Source of the DNA: a virus
Reading direction: 5' to 3' (one strand)
IMG/VR virus record: IMGVR_UViG_3300035698_003351
Coordinates: 1-34,142 of that record
Length of the DNA stretch: 34,142 nt
The notes under the pieces are model-generated. The model was not told where the DNA came from and made no database searches. It saw only the letters and a program-made list of their open reading frames with translations. This document shows, piece by piece, positions 5,850 to 12,380 of this stretch. A program made the position numbers and the translations under genes. Within the stretch, counting starts at the first letter, position 1, and each line of letters starts with the position of its first letter.

Positions 5850-7450
5850 ACAAACAAACATTCAATGTACTAGCTAAGTTCGTATCAGAAGAATGTGGGA
5901 TCAAGGTTGTTATCAATGATTCTATCGGTGGACCTCAGATGAGTATTGAAGACAAGACCATCTACTTACCTGAGAACATCAAAGAAGAAAACGCCTTGCC
6001 AGCTCTGGCTACTCTAATCCACGAAGCCTCACACATGAAATATACTGTTAATATTCCTAAGGATACTTGGGATAATAAGACAGAGTTTCATGTTCTTAAT
6101 TCAATGGAAGATGTCAGAGTTGATTTACGTAACTTTGGCATTCTTCCTAATATTAACAAGTTCTACGCTAAGATGTATAAAGAACACTCATTCAAACCAG
6201 GTAGATTGGAGAATCTAAAGAAAGCACCGTTGCTTACTAGGGTCATGATTACTAATATACTACAATGTGAAGGTTTTGGTAATTATTGCTTAGACAAAGA
6301 AGCAAGAGACATTAGTCATAAATGGGGCATAGACAATATGTTTCGGAGAGGAGTTAGAGCCTTACAAAACGAAGATTGGGACGTAGCCAAGCAACAGATT
6401 AAATTAATAATCAAGAAGTTTCAAGAAGAGGGAGGTACAAATGGTGGAAATAATCAAGACACATCCAACGCTGGAGGAATTGATAGAGTTGATGGTGGAG
6501 GGACAGGACAAGGAAACAAAGGAGATGATTGTAATTCAACTCAGAACTCTAAACCATCAGCTGATAAAGCAAATGGTAATAGTAGTTCAGGAGGAAACGG
6601 AGGAGGCAAAGAAGAAACTAAAGCAGATAAAGGAACTTCAGAAGAGAATAAGCTACCAGATAGCTCTAGTGCAGACGAATATCTCCACTCAGGAAGCGTC
6701 TGGGGAAAAGGAAGCGGACTCAAAGGAGGAGGGAGCTTAAGTTTCTCTACCCTTGAATTGAAAGAACAAACAAGAGCTAAGTTTATTGACGCATTAAGTA
6801 TAAAGGAGAAAAGGACAGTTCAAGATGGGAAAAGGTTAGATACAGATAATCTTATAGCTTTCTTTACAGGTGAAATCAATGAGTTATTCGTTGATGACGC
6901 TATTGTTAAGAAGAGACTGAGTAAGATTGTCTTTGCTCTAGACTGTTCAGGCTCAATGCGTATGGGCTTACCGTTGGCAAGAACTGCCCGCGACAAGACT
7001 CTTGTTTCTACTGTTAAAAGCTTGACTGACTTACTTGATGAGGTTATCCAAACAGAGGGAATAGCTGTTGATTATGAAGTAAACGCTTTTGATGACCGTT
7101 ACCACCGCCTAGACAAAAACAACTGGGTTGCTGAATATAGTAAATATGGTGGTGGTACTAATATTTTGGGCGCTTACAGAGAATCAAAGAAGATCCTTGT
7201 TGAGAATCCTGAAGTAGATGGTAATAAGATGTTAGTTCTTGTTACTGATGGGTGCGTTGGGAGCAATGAGATTGACCGTATCAAGCGAGACATTATATGT
7301 GACAATAATGACATAAGAGTTATGATTGTTGGCATAGGTGCTCAGATTGAAGGTCATTTCGTTAAGACAGTAATTGGAGATAATAATATTATCTGTCCGG
7401 AACACGCAGAAGAAATACTAATGGGTGCAATACAAACAATGCTAGGTTAG
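5846..7450 (+). CDS. CobT-like metallopeptidase-fold and VWA domain protein
   Basis: This is a 534-residue protein. The N-terminal domain (1-195) holds His59-Glu60-Ala-Ser-His63 (HExxH) followed by NSMEDVRVD (85-93), the paired motif of the peptidase-like region found in CobT-type VWA proteins. A Gly/Ser/Asn-rich linker (about 196-300) joins it to a VWA domain with a complete MIDAS: DCSGS (366-370), Thr438 in GGGTN, and Asp468 in VTDG. Such proteins are the known partners of MoxR/CobS ATPases, and one lies upstream in this operon. In this phage the pair probably remodels a protein or complex. Translation may be controlled by structured element B. Cobaltochelatase annotation would be misleading. 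Confidence 0.92.
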   Translation: MNKQTFNVLAKFVSEECGIKVVINDSIGGPQMSIEDKTIYLPENIKEENALPALATLIHEASHMKYTVNIPKDTWDNKTEFHVLNSMEDVRVDLRNFGILPNINKFYAKMYKEHSFKPGRLENLKKAPLLTRVMITNILQCEGFGNYCLDKEARDISHKWGIDNMFRRGVRALQNEDWDVAKQQIKLIIKKFQEEGGTNGGNNQDTSNAGGIDRVDGGGTGQGNKGDDCNSTQNSKPSADKANGNSSSGGNGGGKEETKADKGTSEENKLPDSSSADEYLHSGSVWGKGSGLKGGGSLSFSTLELKEQTRAKFIDALSIKEKRTVQDGKRLDTDNLIAFFTGEINELFVDDAIVKKRLSKIVFALDCSGSMRMGLPLARTARDKTLVSTVKSLTDLLDEVIQTEGIAVDYEVNAFDDRYHRLDKNNWVAEYSKYGGGTNILGAYRESKKILVENPEVDGNKMLVLVTDGCVGSNEIDRIKRDIICDNNDIRVMIVGIGAQIEGHFVKTVIGDNNIICPEHAEEILMGAIQTMLG

Positions 7451-7458
7451 GAGGTATA

Positions 7459-7665
7459 ATGAAGAACTTTTTTATTATTCTATTGCTCTTTGGTTGTGCT
7501 TTATCTTTGAATGGAATAAACAAACTCAGAGAGCGTATTACAAGAATAGAAGTTCTAGTAGAAAACTGCATTACCAGATGTGACATAGCAGGTGAACGCA
7601 CTGATGAACTCTGGGAGGAGGTGTTCAATGGGGAAGATGTTAGCCCAGTATCCAAGCAAGAGTAA
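7459..7665 (+). CDS. small membrane-anchored protein
   Basis: This is a 68-residue protein. AGGAGGT sits just before ATG 7459. Residues 3-18 form a hydrophobic signal or anchor ending LLLFGCALS; the Cys could be a lipidation site, but Phe at -2 is unusual for a lipobox. An amphipathic, coiled-coil-like stretch (about 22-55) follows. The size and layout resemble small phage inner-membrane or spanin-like proteins, but this is weak evidence. Confidence 0.75.
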   Translation: MKNFFIILLLFGCALSLNGINKLRERITRIEVLVENCITRCDIAGERTDELWEEVFNGEDVSPVSKQE

Positions 7666-7870
7666 GCCTGGCAAGCTTTACACTGTAACTGAACCCAACG
7701 GAGGAGGTGATCCTTATTGTGATTGCTGGCAATGGAAGCGTACTAGAAATTGCCAACACTTAGAGGAGTATTTATCATGTAATAATATAGTACCAATGAC
7801 CAAACAAGGTAATCCTTACCAGAAGAAACAAAGCGAAACAGACCTAGCTATCGCAGAAGCGTTGGCTTAG
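7628..7870 (+). CDS. SWIM-type zinc finger protein
   Basis: This is an 80-residue protein. ATG 7628 follows GGAGGAGG (7614-7621); an earlier in-frame ATG at 7592 lacks a ribosome site. Cys31-x-Cys33...Cys42-x-His44 is the CxCx(n)CxH signature of SWIM fingers, which bind DNA or protein. It overlaps the preceding gene by 38 nt and converges with the HNH gene, sharing its last 27 nt with that gene's 3' end on the other strand. Confidence 0.82.
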   Translation: MGKMLAQYPSKSKPGKLYTVTEPNGGGDPYCDCWQWKRTRNCQHLEEYLSCNNIVPMTKQGNPYQKKQSETDLAIAEALA

Positions 7871-8305
7871 TCTTCGAATAAGAGGGTCGTCCACCGTTAC
7901 TCCTTTTTTTTGTTCTAATTCAGCTACAACCTGCTCCAACCACCACACTTTCTTCCAACCATGATTCGGTTTCATAGACTGGTCAACTCCAACCATATAA
8001 TCAAACCACTCTTTCCCCTCGCGTTCTATAACGATTTCATCAATGGCACGATCAATAGACTTCTGCTTATAGTGTTTAGCTCTGTTACAAGCGCCACATA
8101 CAACCGTTCCATTGCGTGGTTCAAAGAAGAAGTGTTTATTCTTCCGGGTAATGCAATGATCTATCTGGAGCGGTCCGTTATGAGCTATGGTTATCGTTGG
8201 GTAATGCTTCTGAACCTGGCAATACCTCTTGCCGTCCCTTGCAAAGCATATCTCTTTCCATAGTTCTGCAGCTCTTTTTTCTAGTTTCTTTACTTTTTTG
8301 GACAT
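7844..8305 (-). CDS. HNH endonuclease, NinG/Rap-like
   Basis: This is a 153-residue protein. The N-terminus is a basic helix, then a Trp-Lys-Glu-x-Cys...Arg-Asp-Gly segment. The HNH core follows: Asp49-His50, Asn65, and a Cys70-x2-Cys73 knuckle with Asn74 and His78. The layout is like phage NinG/Rap recombination nucleases, which act on branched DNA. No ribosome site is near the ATG; GAGGA lies 26 nt upstream with a small hairpin between them. An in-frame stop upstream rules out an earlier start. It converges with the SWIM gene. Confidence 0.85.
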   Translation of the reverse strand: MSKKVKKLEKRAAELWKEICFARDGKRYCQVQKHYPTITIAHNGPLQIDHCITRKNKHFFFEPRNGTVVCGACNRAKHYKQKSIDRAIDEIVIEREGKEWFDYMVGVDQSMKPNHGWKKVWWLEQVVAELEQKKGVTVDDPLIRRLSQRFCDS

Positions 8306-8336
8306 AATGTTTTGTTATGTGGTGGTATAACTCCTC
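8306..8336 (-). promoter_or_regulatory. hairpin between distant ribosome site and HNH start
   Basis: On the minus strand, GAGGA (8336-8332) is followed by GTTAT (8331-8327), an 8-nt loop, and ATAAC (8318-8314), then 8 nt before ATG 8305. Folding would bring the ribosome site to a normal distance. The stem is only 5 bp, so this is tentative. Confidence 0.35.
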
Positions 8337-8340
8337 ATCT

Positions 8341-8550
8341 CTACGCACGGTAACCTTTCTCGGCTATTTTCTTTACCTTTTCGTCAATAATACCTAGTTC
8401 CTCGATAGTTATTTTAACCTTAACCCACGATTCACCGCCCGGCTTAGCCCATAGAATAGTGTGATAGACACCGATCCCACTCTGTTTCAGAGCCCAGTCC
8501 TTTTGAGTCCAAGCGTTTATTGACTCTGGCTTGCGTTGGTTCTTACGCAT
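8341..8550 (-). CDS. small basic protein, unknown
   Basis: This is a 69-residue basic protein with a Trp-rich middle and an amphipathic C-terminal helix. It overlaps the end of the upstream gene by 8 nt. The only ribosome-site-like sequence (GAAGGT) is about 13 nt from the ATG, so translation may depend on coupling. No family is recognised. Confidence 0.65.
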   Translation of the reverse strand: MRKNQRKPESINAWTQKDWALKQSGIGVYHTILWAKPGGESWVKVKITIEELGIIDEKVKKIAEKGYRA

Positions 8551-8752
8551 AAATACAAATTACCTTCAGGTCGTAAGCCACACCCCACGCAGTCTTCTCG
8601 CAAGACTGTTTCCGTGAATAATCTTCTGAGTGCGCAAGTATCCTACCGTTGGCATTAGATTTAAGTCTCCAGTACCATTTACCTCTTTTGTTTCTTAGAA
8701 CTTCTACCATTATCTTTGTTTTTCTCATTTCTTCTATCTTTGTTTTTCTCAT
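8543..8752 (-). CDS. YegP/DUF1508-like small protein
   Basis: This is a 69-residue protein. Residues about 17-57 follow the DUF1508 pattern: a Gly-Lys-Trp-Tyr-Trp-Arg-Leu-Lys strand, Asn-Gly-Arg-Ile-Leu-Ala-His-Ser-Glu, then Tyr-Ser-Arg-Lys leading into a helix. These are small single-domain proteins of unknown biochemistry. The first 16 residues hold a tandem duplication (MRKTKIEE then MRKTKI). AGGAG lies 5 nt before the outer ATG at 8752, so that start is used. Confidence 0.75.
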   Translation of the reverse strand: MRKTKIEEMRKTKIMVEVLRNKRGKWYWRLKSNANGRILAHSEDYSRKQSCEKTAWGVAYDLKVICIYA

Positions 8753-8758
8753 TTCTTC
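8711..8758. repeat. 24-bp tandem duplication spanning a start codon
   Basis: Two perfect 24-bp units, 8711-8734 and 8735-8758, lie head to tail. Each contains the start codon and first codons of the DUF1508-like gene on the minus strand. Its length is a multiple of three, so the frame is kept. Perfect identity indicates a recent event. Confidence 0.95.
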
Positions 8759-8846
8759 TCCTTTTACAAAAGATACAAATACACTTCTCTAGGTTTATAC
8801 ATTCCTTAAGCCCTGTGCTATAAGCACCCCTGCTCTTATAACTCAC

Positions 8847-9011
8847 TTATTCTATCACTCCATTCACTAACGTTACGTCAGGGAACTCAAAGTTTATCCC
8901 TTCGCCCTCTATTTCTATCATCTCATTTAGCTGAACTTCTTCAAGCTTAGGTCTTGCGAACATAAGCCATATTAAAGCCAACGGTATTAATAGTAACCAT
9001 AGATATTTCAT
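8847..9011 (-). CDS. 54-residue single-pass membrane protein
   Basis: This gene is too short for a 60-residue cutoff. AAGGAGGAAAA directly precedes ATG 9011. Residues 3-18 are a hydrophobic helix (Leu/Ile/Trp-rich), followed by Ala-Arg-Pro-Lys and an acidic tail (residues 24-54). It probably has one transmembrane anchor. No family is recognised. The 94 nt between it and the DUF1508-like gene hold only a small palindrome (GTGCTATAAGCAC) and no convincing gene. Confidence 0.8.
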   Translation of the reverse strand: MKYLWLLLIPLALIWLMFARPKLEEVQLNEMIEIEGEGINFEFPDVTLVNGVIE

Positions 9012-9020
9012 TTTTCCTCC

Positions 9021-9488
9021 TTAGATAAATACATAAAACATTATAATTAGGTTATTAAGACAACATACCAACGGCTCCTCTGCCGCGGCATGTATTGGGT
9101 TCTTAAAAGCAAACTGTGTGGTAGCTAGACCTAGCCATAGATGTAAGAACAGCAAATACCACCCACCTCCAAAGATCGTACACAACACAACCCCGCTAAC
9201 CAAAGAAGTACCAGCAATAAGCAACCTCTGAACCCGCTTCGGTATGTCACCGTTGCCACCGTAACCCTGGATAAATTCGCCAATCTTTAACGGGTAAAGA
9301 ATCAGCAACCACCAACTGAACTTCCCTAATAATATCGCAGATGCGCAAACTGTGGCTGTGATAAGAGCACTCGCGCCGAACCTTCTAATACCTTTATCCT
9401 TCCTACCTCCTGCCATATAAAGCAACGCAGCCATAGAAAGACCAATTAAGTTTACAATGGCTACGTAACCAATTTGGTACTCTGTCAT
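9021..9488 (-). CDS. multi-pass membrane protein, unknown
   Basis: This is a 155-residue protein. Hydrophobic segments lie at about 5-26, 40-66, 88-108 and 108-122, with an amphipathic C-terminal stretch. No signature of a known transporter is seen. The basic loops (residues 28-36 and about 84-87) suggest several helices crossing the inner membrane. GGAGGAG lies 2 nt before the ATG, and its first base is shared with the stop of the upstream gene. A holin-like or superinfection-exclusion role is possible but unsupported. Confidence 0.8.
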   Translation of the reverse strand: MTEYQIGYVAIVNLIGLSMAALLYMAGGRKDKGIRRFGASALITATVCASAILLGKFSWWLLILYPLKIGEFIQGYGGNGDIPKRVQRLLIAGTSLVSGVVLCTIFGGGWYLLFLHLWLGLATTQFAFKNPIHAAAEEPLVCCLNNLIIMFYVFI

Positions 9489-9682
9489 TACTCCTCCTTT
9501 GTGTCTGGTTTGTTAGGTATAACTCCGTATAATCCGTGCTGTTTATAATGCTGCGACATCTCTTTTAGTTTGTCTGCACATTTCCCACAAAGATACCAAC
9601 ATAAACCGCCTTTCTTTTGGGCTATAAACTCATCGCATCTAACACAAATGATAGCATCACTTATTCTACACTCATCTTTCAT
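9488..9682 (-). CDS. small double-CxxC zinc-ribbon protein
   Basis: This is a 64-residue protein. Cys13, Cys16, Cys32 and Cys35 form a zinc ribbon (CVRC, CGKC), followed by a His-rich helix. AGGGGGAG precedes ATG 9682. A short sequence encoding its end (GTCTGGTTTGTTAG on the plus strand) recurs just upstream of its start, near 9694-9707, a sign of local duplication. Confidence 0.8.
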   Translation of the reverse strand: MKDECRISDAIICVRCDEFIAQKKGGLCWYLCGKCADKLKEMSQHYKQHGLYGVIPNKPDTKEE

Positions 9683-9790
9683 TTCTCCCCCTTGTCTGGT
9701 TTGTTAGATTGGTGAGTGTGCTGTAAGACATTAGTAATAACGCTAGGTCAATACCCTCGGATAACCCGATATTCTTTACGGATATTGTAG
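9683..9790 (-). other. 108-nt gap, possible short unassigned frame
   Basis: One minus-strand frame stays open through the gap for about 40 codons and reads as plausible protein, but it has only a TTG start and no clear ribosome site. I do not call a gene. The repeated GTCTGGTTTGTTAG near its downstream end suggests a remnant of a duplicated gene end. Confidence 0.3.
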
Positions 9791-10114
9791 TCAAACTCGC
9801 CTTTCACCCTTTATCTCTGAAAGTAGGTTGTCAAGCATCTCTAATGCTGAACCAGTACTATTCTTCTTTAGATTAATTAATGTTTCGTGTCGTATCTTTT
9901 CAACCGCCTCTATTATGTATGCTTGCCATTCGTCATGGGTTTTATCAACTCCTATACATAATCCACGCATATACCCACCTTGATAATGTGATAATACTTC
10001 GTGCTTCATTCCTCTTGGATAACTAGAGCAATCAATTTCCTTTTCGCCTTCTTTCATTTGTCCTTGTAAACATTTTATTTTTATTTCTTTCTTCTTAGGC
10101 TTCTTCTTTAGCAT
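9791..10114 (-). CDS. small Lys-rich protein, unknown
   Basis: This is a 107-residue protein. The first 15 residues are almost all Lys, Glu or Ile, then there is a Cys-containing middle and helical C-terminal half. AAGGAG lies 5 nt before ATG 10114. It overlaps the upstream gene by 20 nt. The function is not recognised. The basic start suggests nucleic-acid contact. Confidence 0.75.
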   Translation of the reverse strand: MLKKKPKKKEIKIKCLQGQMKEGEKEIDCSSYPRGMKHEVLSHYQGGYMRGLCIGVDKTHDEWQAYIIEAVEKIRHETLINLKKNSTGSALEMLDNLLSEIKGERRV

Positions 10115-10313
10115 CTTGACTCCTTAAATTACAGTAAACTTCATCTCCCCACATTAGGGTACCATCTATAAGACAATCATAAGTTACACCATCATACCAA
10201 AAACCATTAAAATGTTCACATTTCCAACACTTTGAATGTTTATTCTCTTTCTTGATTTGCTTACTTAATTTCTTAAAATCAGGTGTATACTTCTTCACCT
10301 TCTGTCTATTCAT
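10095..10313 (-). CDS. small Cys-rich protein, MNRQ group
   Basis: This is a 72-residue protein. ATG 10313 is preferred over ATG 10322, which touches its ribosome site. It starts MNRQ like its upstream neighbour. A Lys-rich stretch precedes Cys29, Cys32, Cys47 and Cys61, a likely zinc site. The start overlaps the upstream stop by 4 nt (ATGA). No function is known. Confidence 0.75.
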   Translation of the reverse strand: MNRQKVKKYTPDFKKLSKQIKKENKHSKCWKCEHFNGFWYDGVTYDCLIDGTLMWGDEVYCNLRSQDAKEEA

Positions 10314-10489
10314 CCATTCCATCCTTTTCTATGGATTAAGCGAGATTCTCTTTTCATAGGACATTGATTACCTTCCAGTAATTCTTCACATAATACAATT
10401 CCGTTGTGTGTTCCATGGTAGTTATGATAAATACACCTAGCTTTATTACCCCACGCACACTTATCATATTTAAAAGGCTGTCTATTCAT
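10310..10489 (-). CDS. small Cys-rich protein, MNRQ group
   Basis: This is a 59-residue protein. ATG 10489 is preferred because it shares the 12-bp start (ATGAATAGACAG) with the next gene and follows CAGGAGAGTCAAGG; an in-frame ATG at 10537 lies within the Lar-like frame. Cys11, Cys19, Cys34 and Cys43 could bind zinc. No family is assigned. Confidence 0.7.
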   Translation of the reverse strand: MNRQPFKYDKCAWGNKARCIYHNYHGTHNGIVLCEELLEGNQCPMKRESRLIHRKGWNG

Positions 10490-10660
10490 CCTTGACTCTC
10501 CTGTTCCATGCCTTGATTGCTTCTTCTTTATCCCCATAATAATGTAATTGACATGGTTTTAGTAGGCCACAAGACAAACATACAAGCCCTAAATCTTCCT
10601 TAACAATCGTTATTGCTTCCCCACCACAAAACGGACACCTCTTTAACTCTATCTATTCAT
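10482..10660 (-). pseudogene. Lar-like zinc-ribbon gene with broken start
   Basis: The frame from 10652 to 10482 encodes 56 residues of a Lar-like restriction-alleviation zinc ribbon: CPFCGG, then CLSC, ending in an EEAIKAWNRR helix that closely matches the intact copy at 12373-12567. The frame has no ATG, GTG or TTG at its start; its first codon after a stop is ATA. An ATG with a good ribosome site (AAGGAG) lies at 10660, but it is in another frame and stops after three codons. Adding one base would join them. It may be a recent frameshift, a sequence error, or use of a rare ATA start. Confidence 0.7.
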
Positions 10661-10714
10661 GGGTTAGACTCCTTTTAGCGAACATGTTGTCGGGTAAAAA
10701 ATCTCAGTATTTGC

Positions 10715-11011
10715 TTAAACCGTTTGTTTGAATACAAGACTTCTCATATCTTTTAAATGTTTTTCTGTAGCTTCTAGCTTTCCCTCAACATATTTCTTTT
10801 CTACGTCTGGAACAGAATCATCTTTTTTAATTAGTTGTGCTAATTCCATATAAATATCTATGGGTATTCTTAAAATAAACTCATCCTCGGGATATGAACC
10901 TTCAGTTATGGGCTTATAAACTTTGTCTGTAAATGAATAAGCGTCGTTTTTATCCCTGGCAACAAAAGATACCATTCTTGAATAATTTTCATTTTGTTTA
11001 TATACTTTCAT
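10715..11011 (-). CDS. small protein, unknown
   Basis: This is a 98-residue, mixed-charge protein without Cys. GGGGGAG immediately precedes ATG 11011. The N-terminal half looks beta-rich (a SYPEDEFILRIPID stretch), and the C-terminal half is a charged helix. It is unlike its Cys-rich neighbours and I recognise no family. Confidence 0.75.
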   Translation of the reverse strand: MKVYKQNENYSRMVSFVARDKNDAYSFTDKVYKPITEGSYPEDEFILRIPIDIYMELAQLIKKDDSVPDVEKKYVEGKLEATEKHLKDMRSLVFKQTV

Positions 11012-11020
11012 CTCTCCCCC

Positions 11021-11194
11021 CTAGTCTTTAATCCAAAATTTATACCATATACGTTTATAAAACTGGCAATTATTCCAAGTATTCAAAACATACTCTCCTT
11101 CTCGCTTTTTATTTCCAAACTTACAAAATGTTCCTCCATCTAAACAAGTAGTAAAACAATATTTACAATTATCACAACTTCTTACTGCCTTCAT
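11021..11194 (-). CDS. 57-residue Cys-rich protein
   Basis: This gene is too short for a 60-residue cutoff. GAGGAGGTAGT precedes ATG 11194. Cys7, Cys10, Cys13 and Cys17 form CxxCxxCxxxC, close to the first half of a ferredoxin cluster motif, and Cys24 and Cys43 follow. The C-terminus is basic and aromatic (Trp/Tyr/Lys). It could bind zinc or an Fe-S cluster. Its stop lies 9 nt before the next gene's start. Confidence 0.8.
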   Translation of the reverse strand: MKAVRSCDNCKYCFTTCLDGGTFCKFGNKKREGEYVLNTWNNCQFYKRIWYKFWIKD

Positions 11195-11244
11195 ACTACC
11201 TCCTCATATATATCCTATCGACACGTTATTAAAACATGGTTATA

Positions 11245-11454
11245 TTATTGAGTTTTATCGACATATATGTCCTTGTTATAATCAGTCATTGTAGACCGAT
11301 AAAAACTTAAATCCCTCTTATTTGTCTTTATGTTATATCCTTGTCCTTCCCATTCAAAATTAAATGGTGGATGTTCTAGTAGTCCTGCTATTCTTGTGTC
11401 AATTTCTTCTTCTGGTTTACCATCATAAATTATTTCAATTCTTTGCTTTTTCAT
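11245..11454 (-). CDS. small protein, unknown
   Basis: This is a 69-residue protein. ATG 11454 follows AAAGGAG; the in-frame ATG at 11490 lacks a site and lies in the upstream gene. It is a mixed alpha/beta, Asp/Lys-rich protein without motifs I can name. It overlaps the upstream gene by 20 nt. Confidence 0.7.
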   Translation of the reverse strand: MKKQRIEIIYDGKPEEEIDTRIAGLLEHPPFNFEWEGQGYNIKTNKRDLSFYRSTMTDYNKDIYVDKTQ

Positions 11455-11662
11455 AATGCTCCTTTTGTTTATATTTATCACAACAATCAAATATCTTTCT
11501 TAAAGTATTCCAAGCACAATTCTGTTGTTCTCCACAATCTGGACACTTTTCTATGCTTGGATTAAGACAATGCGTATGTGGAAAGTCTAATACTCTAAAG
11601 ACATCTCCTCTAAACTCACAGGAGTAACATTGTTCCTTTAGTATCTCTTTCCTTAGTGTCAT
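11435..11662 (-). CDS. small Cys-rich zinc-binding protein
   Basis: This is a 75-residue protein with eight Cys, including CYSC (12-15), Cys32, CPDC (40-43), Cys49 and a Cys60-Cys61 pair. This suggests two zinc sites. GGGGAAAG precedes ATG 11662. The function is unknown; it belongs to the run of Cys-rich small genes in this region. Confidence 0.75.
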   Translation of the reverse strand: MTLRKEILKEQCYSCEFRGDVFRVLDFPHTHCLNPSIEKCPDCGEQQNCAWNTLRKIFDCCDKYKQKEHYEKAKN

Positions 11663-11680
11663 TAGCTTTCCCCTAGATTA

Positions 11681-11728
11681 TCATTCTTTTAACTGCTCTA
11701 TATGCCATTTGTTTATGGCATCTTCTCA
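11681..11728 (-). pseudogene. remnant of a Lar-like gene end
   Basis: After an in-frame TGA (11728-11726), the frame reads EDAINKWHIEQLKE and stops at TGA 11683-11681. This resembles the C-terminal AIKAWNRR helix of the Lar-like proteins at 10482 and 12373. The zinc-ribbon part is gone. A 7-bp inverted repeat (ATGCCAT/ATGGCAT, 11702-11721) lies inside it. Confidence 0.45.
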
Positions 11729-11735
11729 ATCTCGG

Positions 11736-12008
11736 CTACTGACATTTAATCCTCCATCTTTTAGCTCTAAATTGAACTTTACCGTTTTTTATTCTAAAAT
11801 CCATTTTATGTACCAGTCCACAATCACAACATTTAAGTAAATGCCCTTTTTGTTTCGGCTCTATCCATTCATTATCTTGTTGTGTATAAAAAGCCTTGTA
11901 CTGACAACAGCCTGTATCATACCCCTTACAATTAGAAGTAAGATGATTTCCATAATGAGTACATCCGAAATTCCCTTCAAACTCTATACATCTTTTTGGT
12001 TTACTCAT
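11736..12008 (-). CDS. Cys-rich phage protein with CCDCGLVH motif
   Basis: This is a 90-residue protein. AAGGAGGATTAA precedes ATG 12008. The N-terminal part has Cys7, Cys16, Cys27, Cys34 and Cys35. The C-terminal part carries the HLLKCCDCGLVH segment followed by a beta-rich F-R-I...F-R-A stretch, a combination I recall from short phage proteins of unknown function. It probably binds two zinc ions. The last residues look shorter than usual for this type, next to the Lar-like remnant. Confidence 0.8.
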   Translation of the reverse strand: MSKPKRCIEFEGNFGCTHYGNHLTSNCKGYDTGCCQYKAFYTQQDNEWIEPKQKGHLLKCCDCGLVHKMDFRIKNGKVQFRAKRWRIKCQ

Positions 12009-12380
12009 TTAATCCTCCTTAGGTGGTTCTGGTGGTTCTATAAAGAAATCTTCTAAATTAACTATTTTTCCATCCTTCATAACAACCATTCCACTCTTAA
12101 ACAAGCTTTCCTGATACTCTTTCAATTTATCTGTGTGCCATTCTAGTATTGAATCATATAACTCTTCCATATCTTCTTTGATACAATGTTTTTTCTTATT
12201 CAAAACACTTTTGTTTACGATTGTTACCATTAATATTTGCTCCCAAAATATTAAATCGCCATTTAGTAAAATTCCATCTTCCCTCATTTGAAAACCATCT
12301 TTATTTGAGATAGGAACAGCTAAATAATCTTTTTCTAAGGTTTCTATATCTATGTCAAAATTATATTCTTCGTTATCCAT
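12009..12380 (-). CDS. acidic protein, unknown
   Basis: This is a 123-residue protein rich in Asp and Glu. AGGAGGCACTTAG precedes ATG 12380. The middle is predicted helical (residues 55-95). The C-terminal tail, PPEPPKED, is encoded by a 20-bp sequence repeated in the gene at 12568-12744 and also supplies the ribosome site of the next gene. No family is recognised. Confidence 0.75.
   Translation of the reverse strand: MDNEEYNFDIDIETLEKDYLAVPISNKDGFQMREDGILLNGDLIFWEQILMVTIVNKSVLNKKKHCIKEDMEELYDSILEWHTDKLKEYQESLFKSGMVVMKDGKIVNLEDFFIEPPEPPKED

Larger units (their letters stand above)
5451..5873 (+). repeat. 28-bp direct repeat at two gene starts
   Basis: The 28 bases from ATG at 5451-5478 are identical to those at 5846-5873. 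They encode the same nine residues (MNKQTFNVL) at the start of two otherwise different proteins. Both follow AGGAGG-type sites. This looks like a partial duplication of the VWA gene start, or convergent recombination. Confidence 0.9.

Noticed and set aside
6441-6740. 99-codon ORF within the VWA gene
   Set aside because: It is an alternative frame of the low-complexity linker; GGAGGT upstream is Gly codons of the real gene.
5846-7450. Cobaltochelatase subunit CobT (with CobS at 3156)
   Set aside because: Motifs are shared with the wider MoxR-VWA superfamily; no other cobalamin gene is present, so that enzyme role is unsupported.
7870-7912. Bidirectional terminator at the convergent gene ends
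   Set aside because: The T run at about 7903-7910 is Lys codons of the HNH gene, and no good stem precedes it.
9711-9735. 19-codon ORF starting at ATG 9735 minus strand
   Set aside because: No ribosome site, very short, and it overlaps the next gene's leader.
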